DNA from: Adiantum capillus-veneris
Lineage: Eukaryota > Streptophyta > Polypodiopsida > Polypodiales > Pteridaceae
Reading direction: 5' to 3'
DNA: 64,000 bases
NCBI GenBank assembly: GCA_014529385.2
Contig: CM043964.1
Coordinates: 8,693,497 to 8,757,496, forward strand
Made by a program: the position numbers and the translations under genes. The notes beneath the pieces were generated by a model. That model was not told the origin of the DNA and did not search any database. It saw nothing but the letters and a program-made list of their open reading frames with translations. Of this stretch, positions 35,216-47,785 are shown piece after piece. The stretch's first letter is position 1; each line of letters opens with the position of its first letter.

Positions 35216-35670
35216 TGACAAAGTTTTGTAATCATGCTTGCAATAATGCATTAAAATAAGTGTATCTTTGAAATCATGCCACCTAGTGTCCCACTAGGAT
35301 TTGATTCCCTCCTAGTAGCTATTTAAAAAGAAATATAAGAAAAATACATAGAATATATATATATTGGATTTTACCCTAAATATAGGATCTAGCTAGGGTG
35401 TGAGATGATAATGAGATAGTAGAAATAAAGAATCAATGCTTTTTGCCCCAAGTTAAAGAGGCGGAGCTATTGATGCTTTTCCCATAGTATTTTCTGATTG
35501 TAAAGTAAGAATAGGTTACCCTTGAGAAAAATAATAGGATGAGATAGAAGGCTTATTATTATACTTAAATATGCATATGTACATTATAGAAAAGATAATT
35601 ATGTATCTAAAAAGTTACAAGATAACTCTTGTAGGATGCGTTTCCACTATGTACGTGTCACAGCACGACA
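35216..35670 (-). repeat. truncated 3' LTR of the L element
   Basis: Matches the start of 38142-40039 (TGTCGTGCTGTGACACGTAC). Broken at about 35216. Confidence 0.8.
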
Positions 35671-38092
35671 TCCACCCCCTCTAAACCTGCACATCCTCGG
35701 GCATGTGCCAACCTCATGGTAACTTGTGAAAGCAATTGTATCCCCTGTCATCCCATGACCTCCTCCAGGATCGTATAGGTAACTCAAAAACTTGTATTGT
35801 ACTAAGCATTGAGATTCTCCGCATCTTTTAATTCCCCACGGATCAGAAGGAATTGTTATATACATCTGTCTCCAAAACATCTGTAACAAATCTTCATTAT
35901 GCACAAAATCTTCATGATATAGAGACATAAGTTTCTCATCCTCCTCTTCAAAAAACACTTCCAGGCTTCCTGTAATATACTTGAAAGATTTTTGAAACTG
36001 CACTTCAACCTTCTCACCAACCTCTAAATCCATATGTACCTCTTTCGCATAGAAGTCTGAATCTGCATCTTCATTCTCAAAAGAATCCTCTAGATATCCT
36101 TTCTCAACATCGCGAGAAACCTCAAAAATATGCATGTTAAACCTCTCATCAATTCTCTCACCTTTTACCAAATACCTCTCCAGCTTTACATCATAAAACT
36201 TTGCATACCTCTCAAATATGGTGTCTAATTCCCTTTCCAAATCATCCTGGTAGGTATGCTCCTGGTCACTTGTAACCGACTGCTCAAAAACCTCCTTGGA
36301 GTTAGCCTCTCACACAATATCTTCACCCCTTCGTAATTTTTGACCCATCCCTAAATTATCTTCAACAGAATCATGTCTCCACTCATCTAGGGAGAACCCT
36401 TCTTCATTACATGATTCTGGTGTCAGCATAGAGCTAGCATCCTCTTCTTGCTTCAAGGCTTCACCATGTACACCCTTCCTATCCATAGAAGATAGATGCT
36501 CGCAAACCTGCTTGCAATTTATACCCTGTGACACAAGACATAAATCCCTTTTATGCCTCAGATATTGTTTGCATACTTGCAGGCAACTGAAATTCTTAAA
36601 ACCCTGTATAGTAGGCACTTTATGGAAAGCATATTTATTTGCATCTTCACACAGATCAGAAATATCACCCCAATCACAGACCATATCCGAAGAGGTTTCT
36701 TGCTCTTCTACTCTATCCTCTGATGTCACTTCAACCTGTATAGCATTCCCAAACACTTCTCTATCTTTGATTTGTGAATCTTGAAGATTCATAGCTTCAT
36801 CCACAGAACCCCAATCCTCATGCAGAGAATCTGCATCTGTCATTCCTGCAAACACGACTTCAAAAACGTCATCATTACGAATAGGCAATCCAAAATCAAC
36901 TGCTGAAGACTCCAAACTTTGCATAACACCTTCCTCTACCATGGAATGGTGAAAGCTTGTTGCATCTAGCTCTAAATAAGGCATAATTTCATGAGTCATC
37001 TTCATCACATCTGCTACCCCATATATACAATACATACATATTACTCTGTCAATGCACTCCTCTTCCACCTCGTCTAGCTGAGGTACTTCACAATCCGCAA
37101 TGCTACTAGCAGAGCTATACTCACAAAGGAAGAGATTTTCAGTCACCCCCTCTAAATTAGCACTTTCGCAGCTAGGTATATCCATTTGGGTAGTACCACA
37201 TGCATCAAACTCGCATACGAAAGCATTGATAGTGACTTCTTCATCCTGGTATATGTCTTCAGCATAGGCATCCGGCTCTTCTAAACTTGGTAAAAGTTCC
37301 TGGATTTGCTCAAAAGTAGATTGTAGCACATGACTAATATAGCCATCTTCCACCTATTTTCCCTTCACATCCTCTATCAAAACCATAGCATCCTCATCCT
37401 TGTATATACACTCATGTGCATCTTCAAACGAATCAAAAGGATCGTCCAAATCATCTATCATAGCCGACGTGTTTGCATCATCCTCTGAGTGCTTTGAGCT
37501 GTTTCAAGCTCTTGGATAGCATCATGAGACTCATTATCTTGAGATACGAAGGTTACAAGACCAAACGTGCATAAATAGCTTCCACTATCTCTGCTTCATC
37601 AGCATACAATAAATTTTCATCTTGCAAAAGATATGCATCTATTACTGCTTCTAAATTATCCTGTATAGATGTGTTGACACTTGCAATACTTACAAGAGAC
37701 ACCAACTCTAGCTGGTCACATCCACTTCCACTCTGCTCTATCTCTTGGTATTGATGTTCCAAGCATACCTGTGTTATAGCTGTAGAAAACTCATCCCAGT
37801 TGCTTGCATATACACTTGCATAGTCTTGAACTTGGTGCTTGAAATCATCACTCACAAGTTCAACAAATGCTGCAATCATCCGAGCTTCTGGAATTGCTTG
37901 AAGCCTCATCTCTGTCACATAGCACTCAAGAGATCCTCCTGGATCATAGCCTTCGAATATATTAAGCTCATTATATACGGATTGCCTAGTGCTTTCAATC
38001 GCTTTTTGAATCCGGTCTTCTTCTTCAAGTCATTTGCATCTGTCTGCAAGCTCTTTCATTTCAGCATATAGCTGCTCCACTTTTCTAGCCAT
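35647..38092 (-). pseudogene. Gag-like polyprotein with long acidic extension, no pol
   Basis: From the ATG at 38092 the product starts with a helical segment (MARKVEQLYAEMKELADRC) and a capsid-like part (FEGYDPGGSLECYV, then SNWDEFSTAITQV, near 37950-37780). It then carries about 550 residues rich in Asp and Glu, and ends YDPGGGHGMTGDTI...CRFRGGG with the stop inside the 3' LTR. Lesions are TGA near 38031 (CGA expected), two frameshifts near 37550 and 37490, TAG near 37354, and TGA near 36310. Coding sense resumes in frame after each nonsense codon. No zinc knuckle and no enzymatic motif. I read it as Gag from the capsid-like block and position after the primer site; the acidic part is unrecognised. 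Confidence 0.6.
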
Positions 38093-38116
38093 CTTTATGT
38101 ACTCTCACCCTGGCTT

Positions 38117-38135
38117 GTTCGCGTCGGGTTCACCA
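38117..38135 (-). other. primer binding site of the L element
   Basis: TGGTGAACCCGACGCGAAC on the minus strand, six bases from the LTR end. It differs from the tRNA-Met sites of the other elements. Confidence 0.6.
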
Positions 38136-38141
38136 AAAATA

Positions 38142-40039
38142 AGTCAAGAAATTTGCGGTCTTGCCGGGAAAGCACAGGGCTTATGGCTGTGAGAGTTTGT
38201 GAGAGAACTAAGGAGTTAAACCATAGATGCCATGAACACTAGGGTTTGGACGGAAGTGCAATCAAAGAAGACCCACACTTTCTCTCTTGCACTCACACAC
38301 ACAAAGAAAGAACACAAAAGAGAATGTCAAAATAACACAAAGATGAAAACATCAAGGCTATCGTCATATTGTATCATGGGTAGTATGAAAGGGTTAATAG
38401 ATGAGTTAATGGCATTCAATCTTGGCTGACCAAATAGGGTACAAATTATTTTTTGGAATCGTAGTTTTGTGCTTACCATAATATATATATTTTGTCTAGT
38501 GATTGGGATTAATTGTGTGTACAAATCCTCTTGGTTCATAGCAAGATAACTACGTTTACATCAAAAGAAAAATTATAGTCTATGAGAGGTAGTATGATGG
38601 GATCCAGTGATAGAAGTATTTCATTGAGCCTTTCTCGGCCAAAGAGAAACACTATACGTTGTTGAAAGTGTATTTAATGGCTAATCCATATGTTAATTCT
38701 AATAGATTGTACAGAGTGAAAGCGATAGAAATTATCATCATGTGGATTATTCACCTAGGATAGTATGTGAGAAATGTAGATATGAGAGAAGTGAAGAAAT
38801 GAGAAGTTTCCCTCCCAAGCCCTATTCTTGCCCGTAGGTAATAAGGATACTGCGGGGAGAGATGTACCTATAGCAAAGAGGATGAATTACTAAGAGTGAC
38901 AGAGTTAAGTTTGGTTAAGGAGATGAGATTATATATATATATATATATAGATATATATATATATATAGGATTAGAGATGAAAAAGAAAACAAGAAGAAAT
39001 CAAGAAAACATCAATGTAGAACACATCTTACTTGAGAAACCCTTCGGCACCATTATTGATGGAGAGAGAAGAAGAGTAGATAATTCCACTTTGATTGATA
39101 CACCAAGTGCAAGACCTTCTTTGATTAGAGTTGATCTTCCAAGGTTAGCTTGTTGCAAGAGTGGCTAGTCTTCTTCTTGGAGAAAGTGTAGGCATAGGCA
39201 GTGTGAGGAGCCAGTGTGAACAAAAACTGGAAAAGTTGAAACAAGAAGAGAGGAGCCAGTGTGAACAGAAACTGGAAAAGTTGAAAATGAGTTGTCCCTG
39301 CATGATGTGGGCAGAATGGGGTCCAGTATTTTGATCATATCTCCTCAACCGTGCCTCCAAATAAAAAAGTAAAAATATGGGCAGAAAATTCAGGTCATTA
39401 GCTATGATTTTCCTTTTAAAATCGTTTTCCAATTCGGATTGGAACATTGTGTAAAAAAATCATCACAATAGGATCCATTCATGGCAGAAAAAGTCTTCCT
39501 GTGGTCCCCTTAGCCTAGACTTTCATTTGATTCCAAAGGACACCTCATGCCATATGAAAGCATGACATTGCTCCTTGACAAAGTTTTGTAATCATGCTTG
39601 CAATAATGCATTAAAATAAGTGTATCTTTGAAATCATGCCACCTAGTGCCCCACTAGGATTTGATTCCCTCCTAGTAGCTATTTAAAAAGAAATATAAGA
39701 AAAATATGAAAAATACATAGAATATATATATATTGGAGTTTACCCTAAATATAGGATCTAGCTAGGGTGTGAGATGATAATGAGATAGTAGAAATAAAGA
39801 ATGAATGCTTTTTGCCCCAAGTTAAAGAGGCAGAGCTATTGATGCTTTTCCCATAGTATTTTCTGATGGTAAAGTAAGAATAGGTTACCCTTGAGAAAAA
39901 TAATAGGATGAGATAGACGGCTTATTATTATACTTAAATATGCATATGTACATTATAGAAAAGATAATTATGTATCTAAAAAGTTACAAGATAACTCTTG
40001 TAGGATGCGTTCCCACTATGTACGTGTCATAGCACGACA
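38142..40039 (-). repeat. 5' LTR of the L element
   Basis: 1,898 bp, colinear with the solo LTR at 17945-19933. Contains an (AT)n run at 38930-38967 and a ~52-bp tandem duplication at 39200-39290. The terminal CA is mutated (TTGACT). Confidence 0.85.
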
Positions 40040-40393
40040 ACGTGACACCATATCTTACATTAATCTTTGTAATTTGTAAAATAATGTGTATTTCTATGAC
40101 TTCGTCACATTCCTATTGATAATGTCTCATAAATGCGAGGTTTTTTATTCAAAAAATCATAACATATCTCTTTATGATATGAAAAATCATTATAAACATC
40201 ATGCATAATCGTGTGCATGTTCTCGTGTATATTAATCATAAATTACATTCATGTAAACATGTGGTTTAGGGTTTAGGGTGATTGCCCAATGGTTGTGTTG
40301 TAAAGAATGACTAGAATGTATTGTATTACATGTCACTTATACTGCTAAGAATTTTTTATTTTTTTTTTTGTACTTTTAGCTTCTACGCACATC
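40040..40393 (+). other. AT-rich flank ending in a splice-acceptor-like tract
   Basis: Holds TTTAGGGTTTAGGG at about 40264 (two units only) and a T-rich tract ending TACTTTTAG at 40380, a plausible 3' splice site before the kinase pseudogene. Confidence 0.4.
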
Positions 40394-41606
40394 ATGGGTA
40401 CTATAGGCAAGATAACAAAAGTTGAGCGCAAATATGTCAAAGAATTCGTATGCACTCATCTTTATGGATTACGAAGTGATCGCCTCCAGGAAGTCTTGCA
40501 AGAGTCCTCATACAAATCATTTTTGGATGAGTTATGTAGTGCTACATATGCTTCTACCTCTACCTCCTTCATATGGTCCTCTACAGAAGCATGACGCAAC
40601 AGGGAAAGAGACCAAGGATCGAGAAGAGCCCAAGAATATACCCGAAGTGCCTGCCGCTTTGAAAGTACCAATCTCTAGCAATGATCTAATGCCGCCCAAC
40701 ATGGGAAGTTTAGACCCGTACAACCGCATCATCATGCGCATGGCTTGCATTGAGTTTCCACAAATGGAAAGCATTGGAGAAGGTAGATACGGCATGGTCA
40801 CGAAGGTGAAAGTCAACCATCAAACCTTCATAGATGAATTTTACGCTGGCAAGCTAATCAAGGGTGATGGCCAGAGGAGTGCCATTGACATAGTGCTACA
40901 TGAAGCCACAATTATGAATATCACTCATAGTGGAATCATTGTGCCTCTAGGATTGGTGAGACACGCCACGCAAGCATCCACCCTCATCTTCAAGATGTGG
41001 AATAGTGGAAACCTCGACCACTGGCTAGAGAGACTCCAAAAAGAGGGGAAGAATGTGGCCATCAGAAAGGGTTTCAATGACACTGAGGGGACCGTTGGAG
41101 GCGTCAAGAAGAATATATGGCCTATCATTAATGGATTTCTCCGAACCTTCATCTTTTTGTACGTGAATAACATCACTCACAATGATGTTCATGGGAGTAA
41201 TATCTTGCTGCATTTTGGATGGATTGGAGTATATGTATGCGTATGTGATTGGGGTAGTGCAACCTTGTTCCCCACATAGAACACATTTCCAAAGTTGCCA
41301 AATCTTCTCCCATCAACAATGTAAGCCTGGGGTAAGCGATACTGGTGGGTGGCTCCTGATTGTATATCGAAAAATCCTCCAGTCTTCACGTGCAGCCAAG
41401 ATATCTACTCGCTTAAATACATTCAAGAACTCCTTAAATATTTACCTAAGGATGATGACACTAATTATATCGCTTTCCTCAAATGATTTCAGGAAGTCCT
41501 GCGCACTTGTGTATCTACCAATCCCACCCAACGCAAGTCCTCACAGATCTCCTTAGCATGTTACAAGGCATTAAGCGTGTTGGTCGCACACTCCCAGATA
41601 GTGTAG
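40394..41606 (+). pseudogene. protein kinase-domain pseudogene
   Basis: An N-terminal part (MGTIGKITKVERKY...) is followed after a frameshift near 40550 by a near-complete kinase fold: glycine loop IGEGRYGMV near 40770; a region with HEATIMNITHSGIIVPLG; catalytic loop THNDVHGSNILL near 41180 (Asp and Asn present); CDWGSA for the DFG motif near 41250; then after a TAG and frameshift, RYWWVAPDCI (APE), SQDIYSL and CVSTNPTQRKSS of the C-lobe, with one TGA at about 41483. The usual Lys of VAIK is not obvious (FYAGKLIKG may hold it). It would phosphorylate Ser/Thr if intact. Preceded by a splice-acceptor-like tract, so there may be an upstream exon. I cannot name the kinase family. Confidence 0.75.
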
Positions 41607-41892
41607 GCTTGAGGCCATCCAATGATTGAAATTTGAAATCATACCTTGTAATTTGAAAACATGTCTATACTTTGCAATTATACAGTTTTGTCTTGTCTCA
41701 TGTTTATTGATTTGAAATTTCATGCTATTTTATTACATTTCTATTGTCAAATTGATGAGAGAGATGTGAATTTTATTATTGTGTGAATGTTACCATTGAT
41801 TGTAGTTTTTTAATCAATGTGTATCTATGTTTTTTATCTAATTATTTATTGTGTGATTCGATGGGAAATGGAAGCCCCATACGCTCCTCCCA

Positions 41893-42638
41893 ATGTCGAC
41901 CGGTGAGCTCGATAATGAAGAGTCTCCACGCATCCTCAGAGAGGAGAGCATGCGTTACGGGGCTCAAGACCTTTCCGCATTCTTTGTTAAGGCCGTGGAG
42001 CCTGAAGGTTTGGAGGGCAAACCAATGAAATTCAAAGATGTACGCAAGTGTTGTCCCTCGTTTTTTGTGAAAGATATATTGGCAAAGAGGTCAGGTCGTA
42101 CCAAGGCAACGGCACCATTGAAAATCTCAGATTTGAAACACAAAGGGCTCCCGTGTGTGTTGCTCCTACGCTTCATCCAAAAGGAGTGCAGTCTACCTAA
42201 CCATAATCAAGTTTCCATGTACTTCATCCAACAAGTCTTCGTGCAAGATATAATGAAGAAGTGCATCCTTTCGACAGTCCGTCCTTTCAACGTTGGTATC
42301 GGACTTGTAAGAGCTAAAGAAAGGGCAGAAGCATGTCGTGAGGAGGTAGATCCACCTGCACAAAGAGGCCAGTTGTGCTCCTACCAGATAAGCATGAACA
42401 AATTGCTAATATTGTGTCTCAAGGGGTTGCACTAGCCAGCCAAGGAGAGAGCATTTTCTCTCTACAAGAGAAGTTGGCATCCAAAGAAGAAGAAGTAGGT
42501 GTTTTAAAGAAAAAACTTGCCAGATATGAAGCGCGGTAGGTAGGACCAAGTCACGAGGTCGATATTCAAGAAATGGTGGATATACTTGAGGCAGCATTGA
42601 ACGCAGATCTTGAAGAAGTGATGCATATCACTTCTTAA
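41893..42638 (+). pseudogene. unrecognised protein gene with C-terminal coiled coil
   Basis: From the ATG at 41893 the frame gives about 155 residues (MSTGELDNEESPRILREE...), shifts once near 42365, continues SQGVALASQGESIFSLQEKL and EEEVGVLKKKLARYEAR, meets one TAG at 42537, and goes on in frame through VDIQEMVDILEAALNADLEE to TAA at 42636-42638. Length would be about 248 residues with a helical, probably coiled-coil tail. It follows the kinase pseudogene by 290 bp on the same strand and copia-2 inserts one base after its stop. No family recognised. The start is uncertain because the upstream frame is open back to 41857. Confidence 0.5.
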
Positions 42639-42639
42639 A

Positions 42640-42866
42640 TGTTACCATATACATGTAGTAGTGATGTGTGTGAACACACTAGGACCGCCGGGGCATTTTT
42701 TCCCTCTTTAGGAGGTGTTTTCCCCCGAGCATTGTATATACGCCCATCACTCTAGGGCTATCTATCTTTCCATTGCATACTAAGTAACACACTCTCAATT
42801 GTGTGCCTTGAGCTTCCTTCATCTTCTCCAAGCTGTGTGCATTTCTCTGCAACCCTAGTTCCAACA
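42640..42866 (+). repeat. 5' LTR of copia-2
   Basis: 227 bp, pairs with 47559-47785. Contains GTATATAC as a possible TATA region. Confidence 0.95.
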
Positions 42867-42868
42867 AT

Positions 42869-42880
42869 TGGTATCAGAGC
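42869..42880 (+). other. tRNA-Met primer binding site of copia-2
   Basis: TGGTATCAGAGC two bases after the LTR end. Confidence 0.93.
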
Positions 42881-43207
42881 AAGTTGTGTCCTCCCGGGCT
42901 TAGTCGCCAGCTGCTCCAGCACACGCCTTCTCACTTTCCCCGATTTCAGTGAGCTTTGGCAAGCATTCGTAGGTCGACAAAAATTTTGGAAAAGATCATA
43001 GAGTTGAGTCTGCTCAGATTTTTGATTCGGGCTCATTTCGGCCTCCGTTTCCACTACAGGCAGTACTGCACATGCTATTTTTTAATTTTGTGCAAAATTT
43101 TTGTCAGTGCCTCATTGTCTTCTACGGTTTGTGCTATATAGCAAGTGTTGTTTCCGCTTCATTACACCTATTTTCGAGCAGTTTTCACATCAGGTGCAGC
43201 ATTTACC

Positions 43208-46200
43208 ATGGTCGACAACAACAAAGATGTGTTCAAGATGTTTGCTGCTGAGGACAAGTTGGATGGGGACAACTACCCTATGTGGGCTTATATGATGCAA
43301 CATGTTCTTGTTTCAAAGGGCGTCTGGAACATTGTGCAGGGCATTGATGTACGTCCTGGTTCTAAGGATGTAGGCGGTGTTGAGGATGTTGCAAGTCTTG
43401 CTACAAGGATTGCTTCTATTAGAGTTGTTTTGCGTACGGCAGAACAAGCTCGTTGGGATGTAAAGGATGCGGAGGCTCATGCATGAATTGCGTTGTTTGT
43501 GAAGTGCACCATTGTTCCTCACATCCTTTCAGCAAAATCAGCAAAACAGGCTTGGGATATATTGGCTGGTCTTTATGCAAGTCAATGAGGCTAAAACTGC
43601 TTTGCTGCGTAAAGAGTTGGAGTCGAAGATTATGAATGAGGAAGATGATATGGACACTTTCCTTGCTAGTGTCAAGGATATCAATGAGCAACTTATTTCT
43701 GTAGGTGAAGTTATTTCAGACAGTTCCCTTGTGCAGACTGTTCTTGATGCCTTAACATATTCTTACCAGACTTTTGCTAGTACTTGGAGACTTATGACCC
43801 AAGGAAATCCAAAAGTTGTCAAGTTTAATGCATTATGCACATTTCTATTGCAAGAGTTACTTTCCAGAAAAAACAGTACTAGACAGCGTGCAATTGAACA
43901 GGCTTTTATTGCTTCTCAAAGAAAGGGTGGTAACAGCAATGCAGCCACTTCTTATGGTTCTGCTGCGAGTGGCAAAACTTCTGTTCCTAATGCTTCTACT
44001 GGAAGCACTTCGTCTGGAAATTTTGGTGATAAGGGCAAAAAAAAGATGTGTTGCGATTATTGTAAAGCTAATGATCACTTGATCAAGTCGTGTCCTAAGT
44101 TGAAGGCCAAAGAGGCTAAGAAGAAAGAGGGTGCTTCCACTGCAAATACTGGTTCCACTACAAATGCAGCCATTGTTGAGTCTTCTATGAAAGGAGATTG
44201 TGATGTTGACGTTGATGCAGAATGGGCTTTTAGCGCAGAGTGCACTTACAATGCTACTGTCCATGATGCATGATTGTCAGTTGCTGCACATTCACATGTG
44301 TGGTATTTTGACAGTGGTGCTACAAAGCACATTACCTCACATCGTGAATTGTTTACCTCTTTTGAGTATGTCCCTCATGGGAATTCAGTCACTTGTGCCA
44401 ACAATGACTGTTATCCAGTTCAAGGAGTTCGAAAGATTGTGCTTACGTCTGCAAATGGCAGTTCCTTTACACTTGTTGATGCACTTTATGTACTTGGGAT
44501 CAAGAAGAATCTCTTGTCTATATCCGCACTTGCTAGACTTGGACTTGTAGTCGAATTTCTGGATGATAGATGTACAGTTCATGATCTCATTTTTGGTGAT
44601 GAAATTTTTGCATATAGCCTTTTGTGTCGTGGGATGTATAAGCTCACTTTGTATGACAAGTGTGGAAAAAAATTTGCAAATGTTGTTACAGATTCAAGGG
44701 CTATTTCAGATGCAAAACTTTGGCATGCACGTTTTGGTCATATGAATTTTGCTAGTTTGCTGCATTTACAGAAATCTGATATGGTTGCTTCTTTGCCGCC
44801 TCTTGAAGCACCTGTCAAACATGTTTGTGAAGGTTGTATTTTGGGTAAGATGCAGTGTTCTAAGTTTCCAAAGGATGGTTCAGTTCGGGCCACATGTAGG
44901 TTGCAGCTTGTGCATAGTGATGTTTGTGGGCCCATGCAAACCCCGTCCTTGGGCAGTTACCTTTACTTCGTGACTTTCATTGATGATTACTCTAGGCATG
45001 CATGGGTATTTCTGCTTAAAGTGAAGTCCGAAGTTTTTATGTGCTTCAAACGATTTCTGGCTATGGCTGAAAGTATCTCAAAATGTACTATGGGCACCCT
45101 CCGTTCCGATCGAGGGGGGAGTATATGTCTCATGAATTTAATGCATTGCTGGCTAGTCGTGGGATAAAACACCAATGTACAATGCCTTATAAACCTCAGC
45201 AAAATGGTGTTGCTGAGAGGAAAAATAGGTCACTGACGGAAATGGCATGATGTCTGGTCAAAAGTCAAGCTTTGACGCATTCTTTTTGGCTTGAGGCCAT
45301 CATGTGTGCCACTTATGTACTTAACAGGTGTCCTAAGAAAGCTTTGCAATCTATTACTCCATATGAAGCATGGCATGATAGAAAGACTTCTATTGAGCAC
45401 ATGCGTGTTTTTGGCTATTTGGCATATGCTTTGGTGCCACAAACACAACACAAAAATTAGATGATAATGCTGTCAAATGTATTTTTGTTGGTTATAGTGC
45501 TGAAAGAAAAAGTTATAGGTTATATCATCCACAAAAAAAGAGTATTCTGGTTTCAGGGGATGTAGTGTTTATGGAAGATTCTGTTCAGCCCTTGTTGTCA
45601 TGTACTAGAGACAGTAATGTAAGCTCACAGGACATTTATGACACTTTGTTGCCTCTTTTCAGTGGTGGAAATACAAATGTAATTTCCAATGAGGCAAATG
45701 TACAACCTATGGGTGTTTCTGAAAATGTTACAGATCAGCCTATTACTGATGCAGATGTACATGATGTACTTGATGAGGAATGGGCTGAAAATGAGCAGGC
45801 TAGAGGTATGCCAAAATGATTGGTGCACACTTTGCATGACAGTAAATTGGATGCACCTTTGTCTAGTTGTACTCATTCAGGCTCTCGCAATGCATCTTAT
45901 GCATCAGATTATTATGCTTTGTTTGTGTCTAGCTTACATGATGTTGAGGAGCCTCTGTCTTTTGATGAAGCACAGAATTCAAAAAATTGGATAGCTGCCA
46001 TGCAATCAGAATATGATGCACTTATGGAAAATGACACATGGACTTTATGTGATTTGCCTCTTGGCAAAAAGGCCATTGGTACAAAGTGGGTTTACAAGTT
46101 GAAACGCAAGCCGGATGGTGAGATTGATTGCCATAAGGCTAGACTTGTTGAAAAGGGTTATGCACAGCAAAAAGGCATAGATTATGAAGAGAATTTTTCT

Positions 46201-47488
46201 CCCACTTGTCGTATGACTACTGTGCGTTTTCTATGTGCATTGGCAGATCATTTTGGTTGGGATGTACATATTTCATACATTGTTACTGCTTTCTTGAATG
46301 GTGACATATTTGAGGAATTTTATGTAACGCAACCTCGCGGTTTTGTCATAAAAGGACAAGAGGACAAAGTGTGCAGATGTAGGAAGCCTTTGTATGGGTT
46401 GAAGCAATCTCCTCGTGCTTGGTATGAGAAAGCAAACACTCGTTTTGTTAAACGAGGCTTTCATAACAGTCCAACAGAAAGCACATTGTATGTAAAGAGT
46501 GAGGGTGATGTACTTCTCATTGTGGTTCTTTATGTCGATGATTTGTTGATCAGTGGACCAAATGACAGGCATATTGCTGAATTTAAGGCTAATTTAAATG
46601 CTACTTTCAGGATGAAAGATTTGGGGTTGTTGCTTCATTACTTGGGTATACAGTTTAAGTAGCGTGATGGTGGTATTGCCTTGTGTCAAAAAAGTTACAT
46701 AGAGACATTGCTATGTATGTTTGGACTTGAGGATTGCAAACCTATTGCCACTCCCATGGAAACAGGTTTAAAGTTGAGTCTACATGATGCTGGCAATCCT
46801 GCTAATGTGACTCTTTACCAAACTGCTATTGGTTGCCTCATTTATGTATGCAACACGAGGCCGGATATTCAATTTTCACTCTCACAGGTCTGCAGATTAA
46901 TGCATAGCCCAAGGTCTAAGCATTGGTAGGCTGTCAAGAGGATTTTCCGCTACCTTAGTGGCACTTTACATCTTGGATTGTTTTATCCCAAGGGGGGATC
47001 ATTGTTTCCAGACTTACATGCTTTTTCAGACTCAGATTGGGCTGGCTGTTTTGACATACAAGTGTCCACAAGTGGTTTTTGTTTCATGCTTGGTAGTTCA
47101 TGTATATCATGGTTGAGCAAGAAGAAACCTACTGTGGCCACTTTGAGTCGTGAGATTGAGTGTAGGGCAGTCTTCACAGCTACGGTTGAGTGTGTATGGC
47201 TCAAACGCCTTATGGCTGATTTGGGTGTTGGACTGGACACTGCCAGCACTATCTACACTGACAGTCAGAGCGCATTGGCAGTTGCGAGGAACCCAGTTTT
47301 TCATGCTCGCACAAAGCACATTGAGGTGCATTACCACTATGTCAGGGAGAGGCTCTCAGCAGGAGAGATCAGCTTGGCTTATGTGCCAACACAGGAGAAC
47401 CTTGGAGATCTTTTCACAAAAGGCATTGTCTTGTGAGAAGCTTGAAGCTTTCCGCAAATCTTTGGGCTTACTCCCCTTTGTGGACTGA
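43208..47488 (+). pseudogene. copia-2 gag-pol polyprotein with six stops and about four frameshifts
   Basis: From the ATG at 43208: Gag (KLDGDNYPMWAYMM), zinc knuckle CCDYCKANDHLIKSC near 44050, protease WYFDSGATKHIT near 44300, integrase (HARFGHMNF, CEGCILGK; HSDVCGPM, FIDDYSRH, RSDRGG, NGVAERKNR), reverse transcriptase with LYVDDLLISG near 46530, and RNase H (SDSDWAGCF near 47030; HTKHIEVHYHYVRE-type region near 47310) to TGA 47486-47488. Stops: TGA 43484, 44271, 45248, 45817; TAG 46660, 46927. Frameshifts near 43575, 45115 (G run), 45455 (A run), 47415 (A run). Each stop sits where Arg or Gln is expected. Confidence 0.93.
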
Positions 47489-47558
47489 TCATGAGGGCAT
47501 GGCACTTCCATTTACTCATGTGCCAGCTCTCGTTCACCGCATCACTCCAAGGGGGATT

Positions 47559-47785
47559 TGTTACCATATACATGTGGTAGTGATGTGTGTGAACACACTA
47601 GGACCGCCGGGGCATTTTTTCCCTCTTTAGGAGGTTTTCTCCCCCGAGCATTGTATATACGCCCATCACTCTAGGGCTATCTATGTTTCCATTGCATACT
47701 AAGTAACACACTCTCTATTGTGTGCCTTGAGCTTCCTTCGTCTTCTCCAAGCTGCGTGCGTTTCTCTGCAACCCTAATTCCAACA
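47559..47785 (+). repeat. 3' LTR of copia-2
   Basis: 227 bp, preceded by the purine tract AAGGGGGAT. Confidence 0.95.

Larger units (their letters stand above)
35216..40039 (-). mobile_element. non-autonomous family L LTR element with Gag-like ORF only (LARD-like)
   Basis: On the minus strand: 5' LTR 38142-40039, primer site near 38135, a single long decayed ORF, polypurine tract (35672-35685), and the first 455 bp of the 3' LTR to 35216, where it is cut by the 170-bp array. Internal length is 2.47 kb with no RT, integrase or protease motif. Mobilisation would have needed enzymes from elsewhere. Confidence 0.75.
42640..47785 (+). mobile_element. full-length Ty1/copia retrotransposon (copia-2)
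   Basis: 5,146 bp with 227-bp LTRs (TGTTACCATATACATG...TTCCAACA), target duplication TTAAA at 42635-42639 and 47786-47790, tRNA-Met primer site 42869-42880 and polypurine tract 47550-47558. The coding region is heavily mutated, though the LTRs remain about 95 percent alike by eye. Confidence 0.95.

Noticed and set aside
34180-35235. frames and regular spacing suggesting a repeat protein or CRISPR-like array
   Set aside because: Units are contiguous ~170-bp tandem copies without unique spacers; in a plant nuclear context this is a satellite-like array.
35647-36240. separate small gene ending in the LTR
   Set aside because: It is the C-terminal continuation of the L-element ORF after an in-frame TGA near 36310.
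40255-40285. telomere-type TTTAGGG units
   Set aside because: Only two units; no interstitial telomere array.
44200-44745. extra plus-strand frames
   Set aside because: Out-of-frame shadows of copia-2 protease-integrase.
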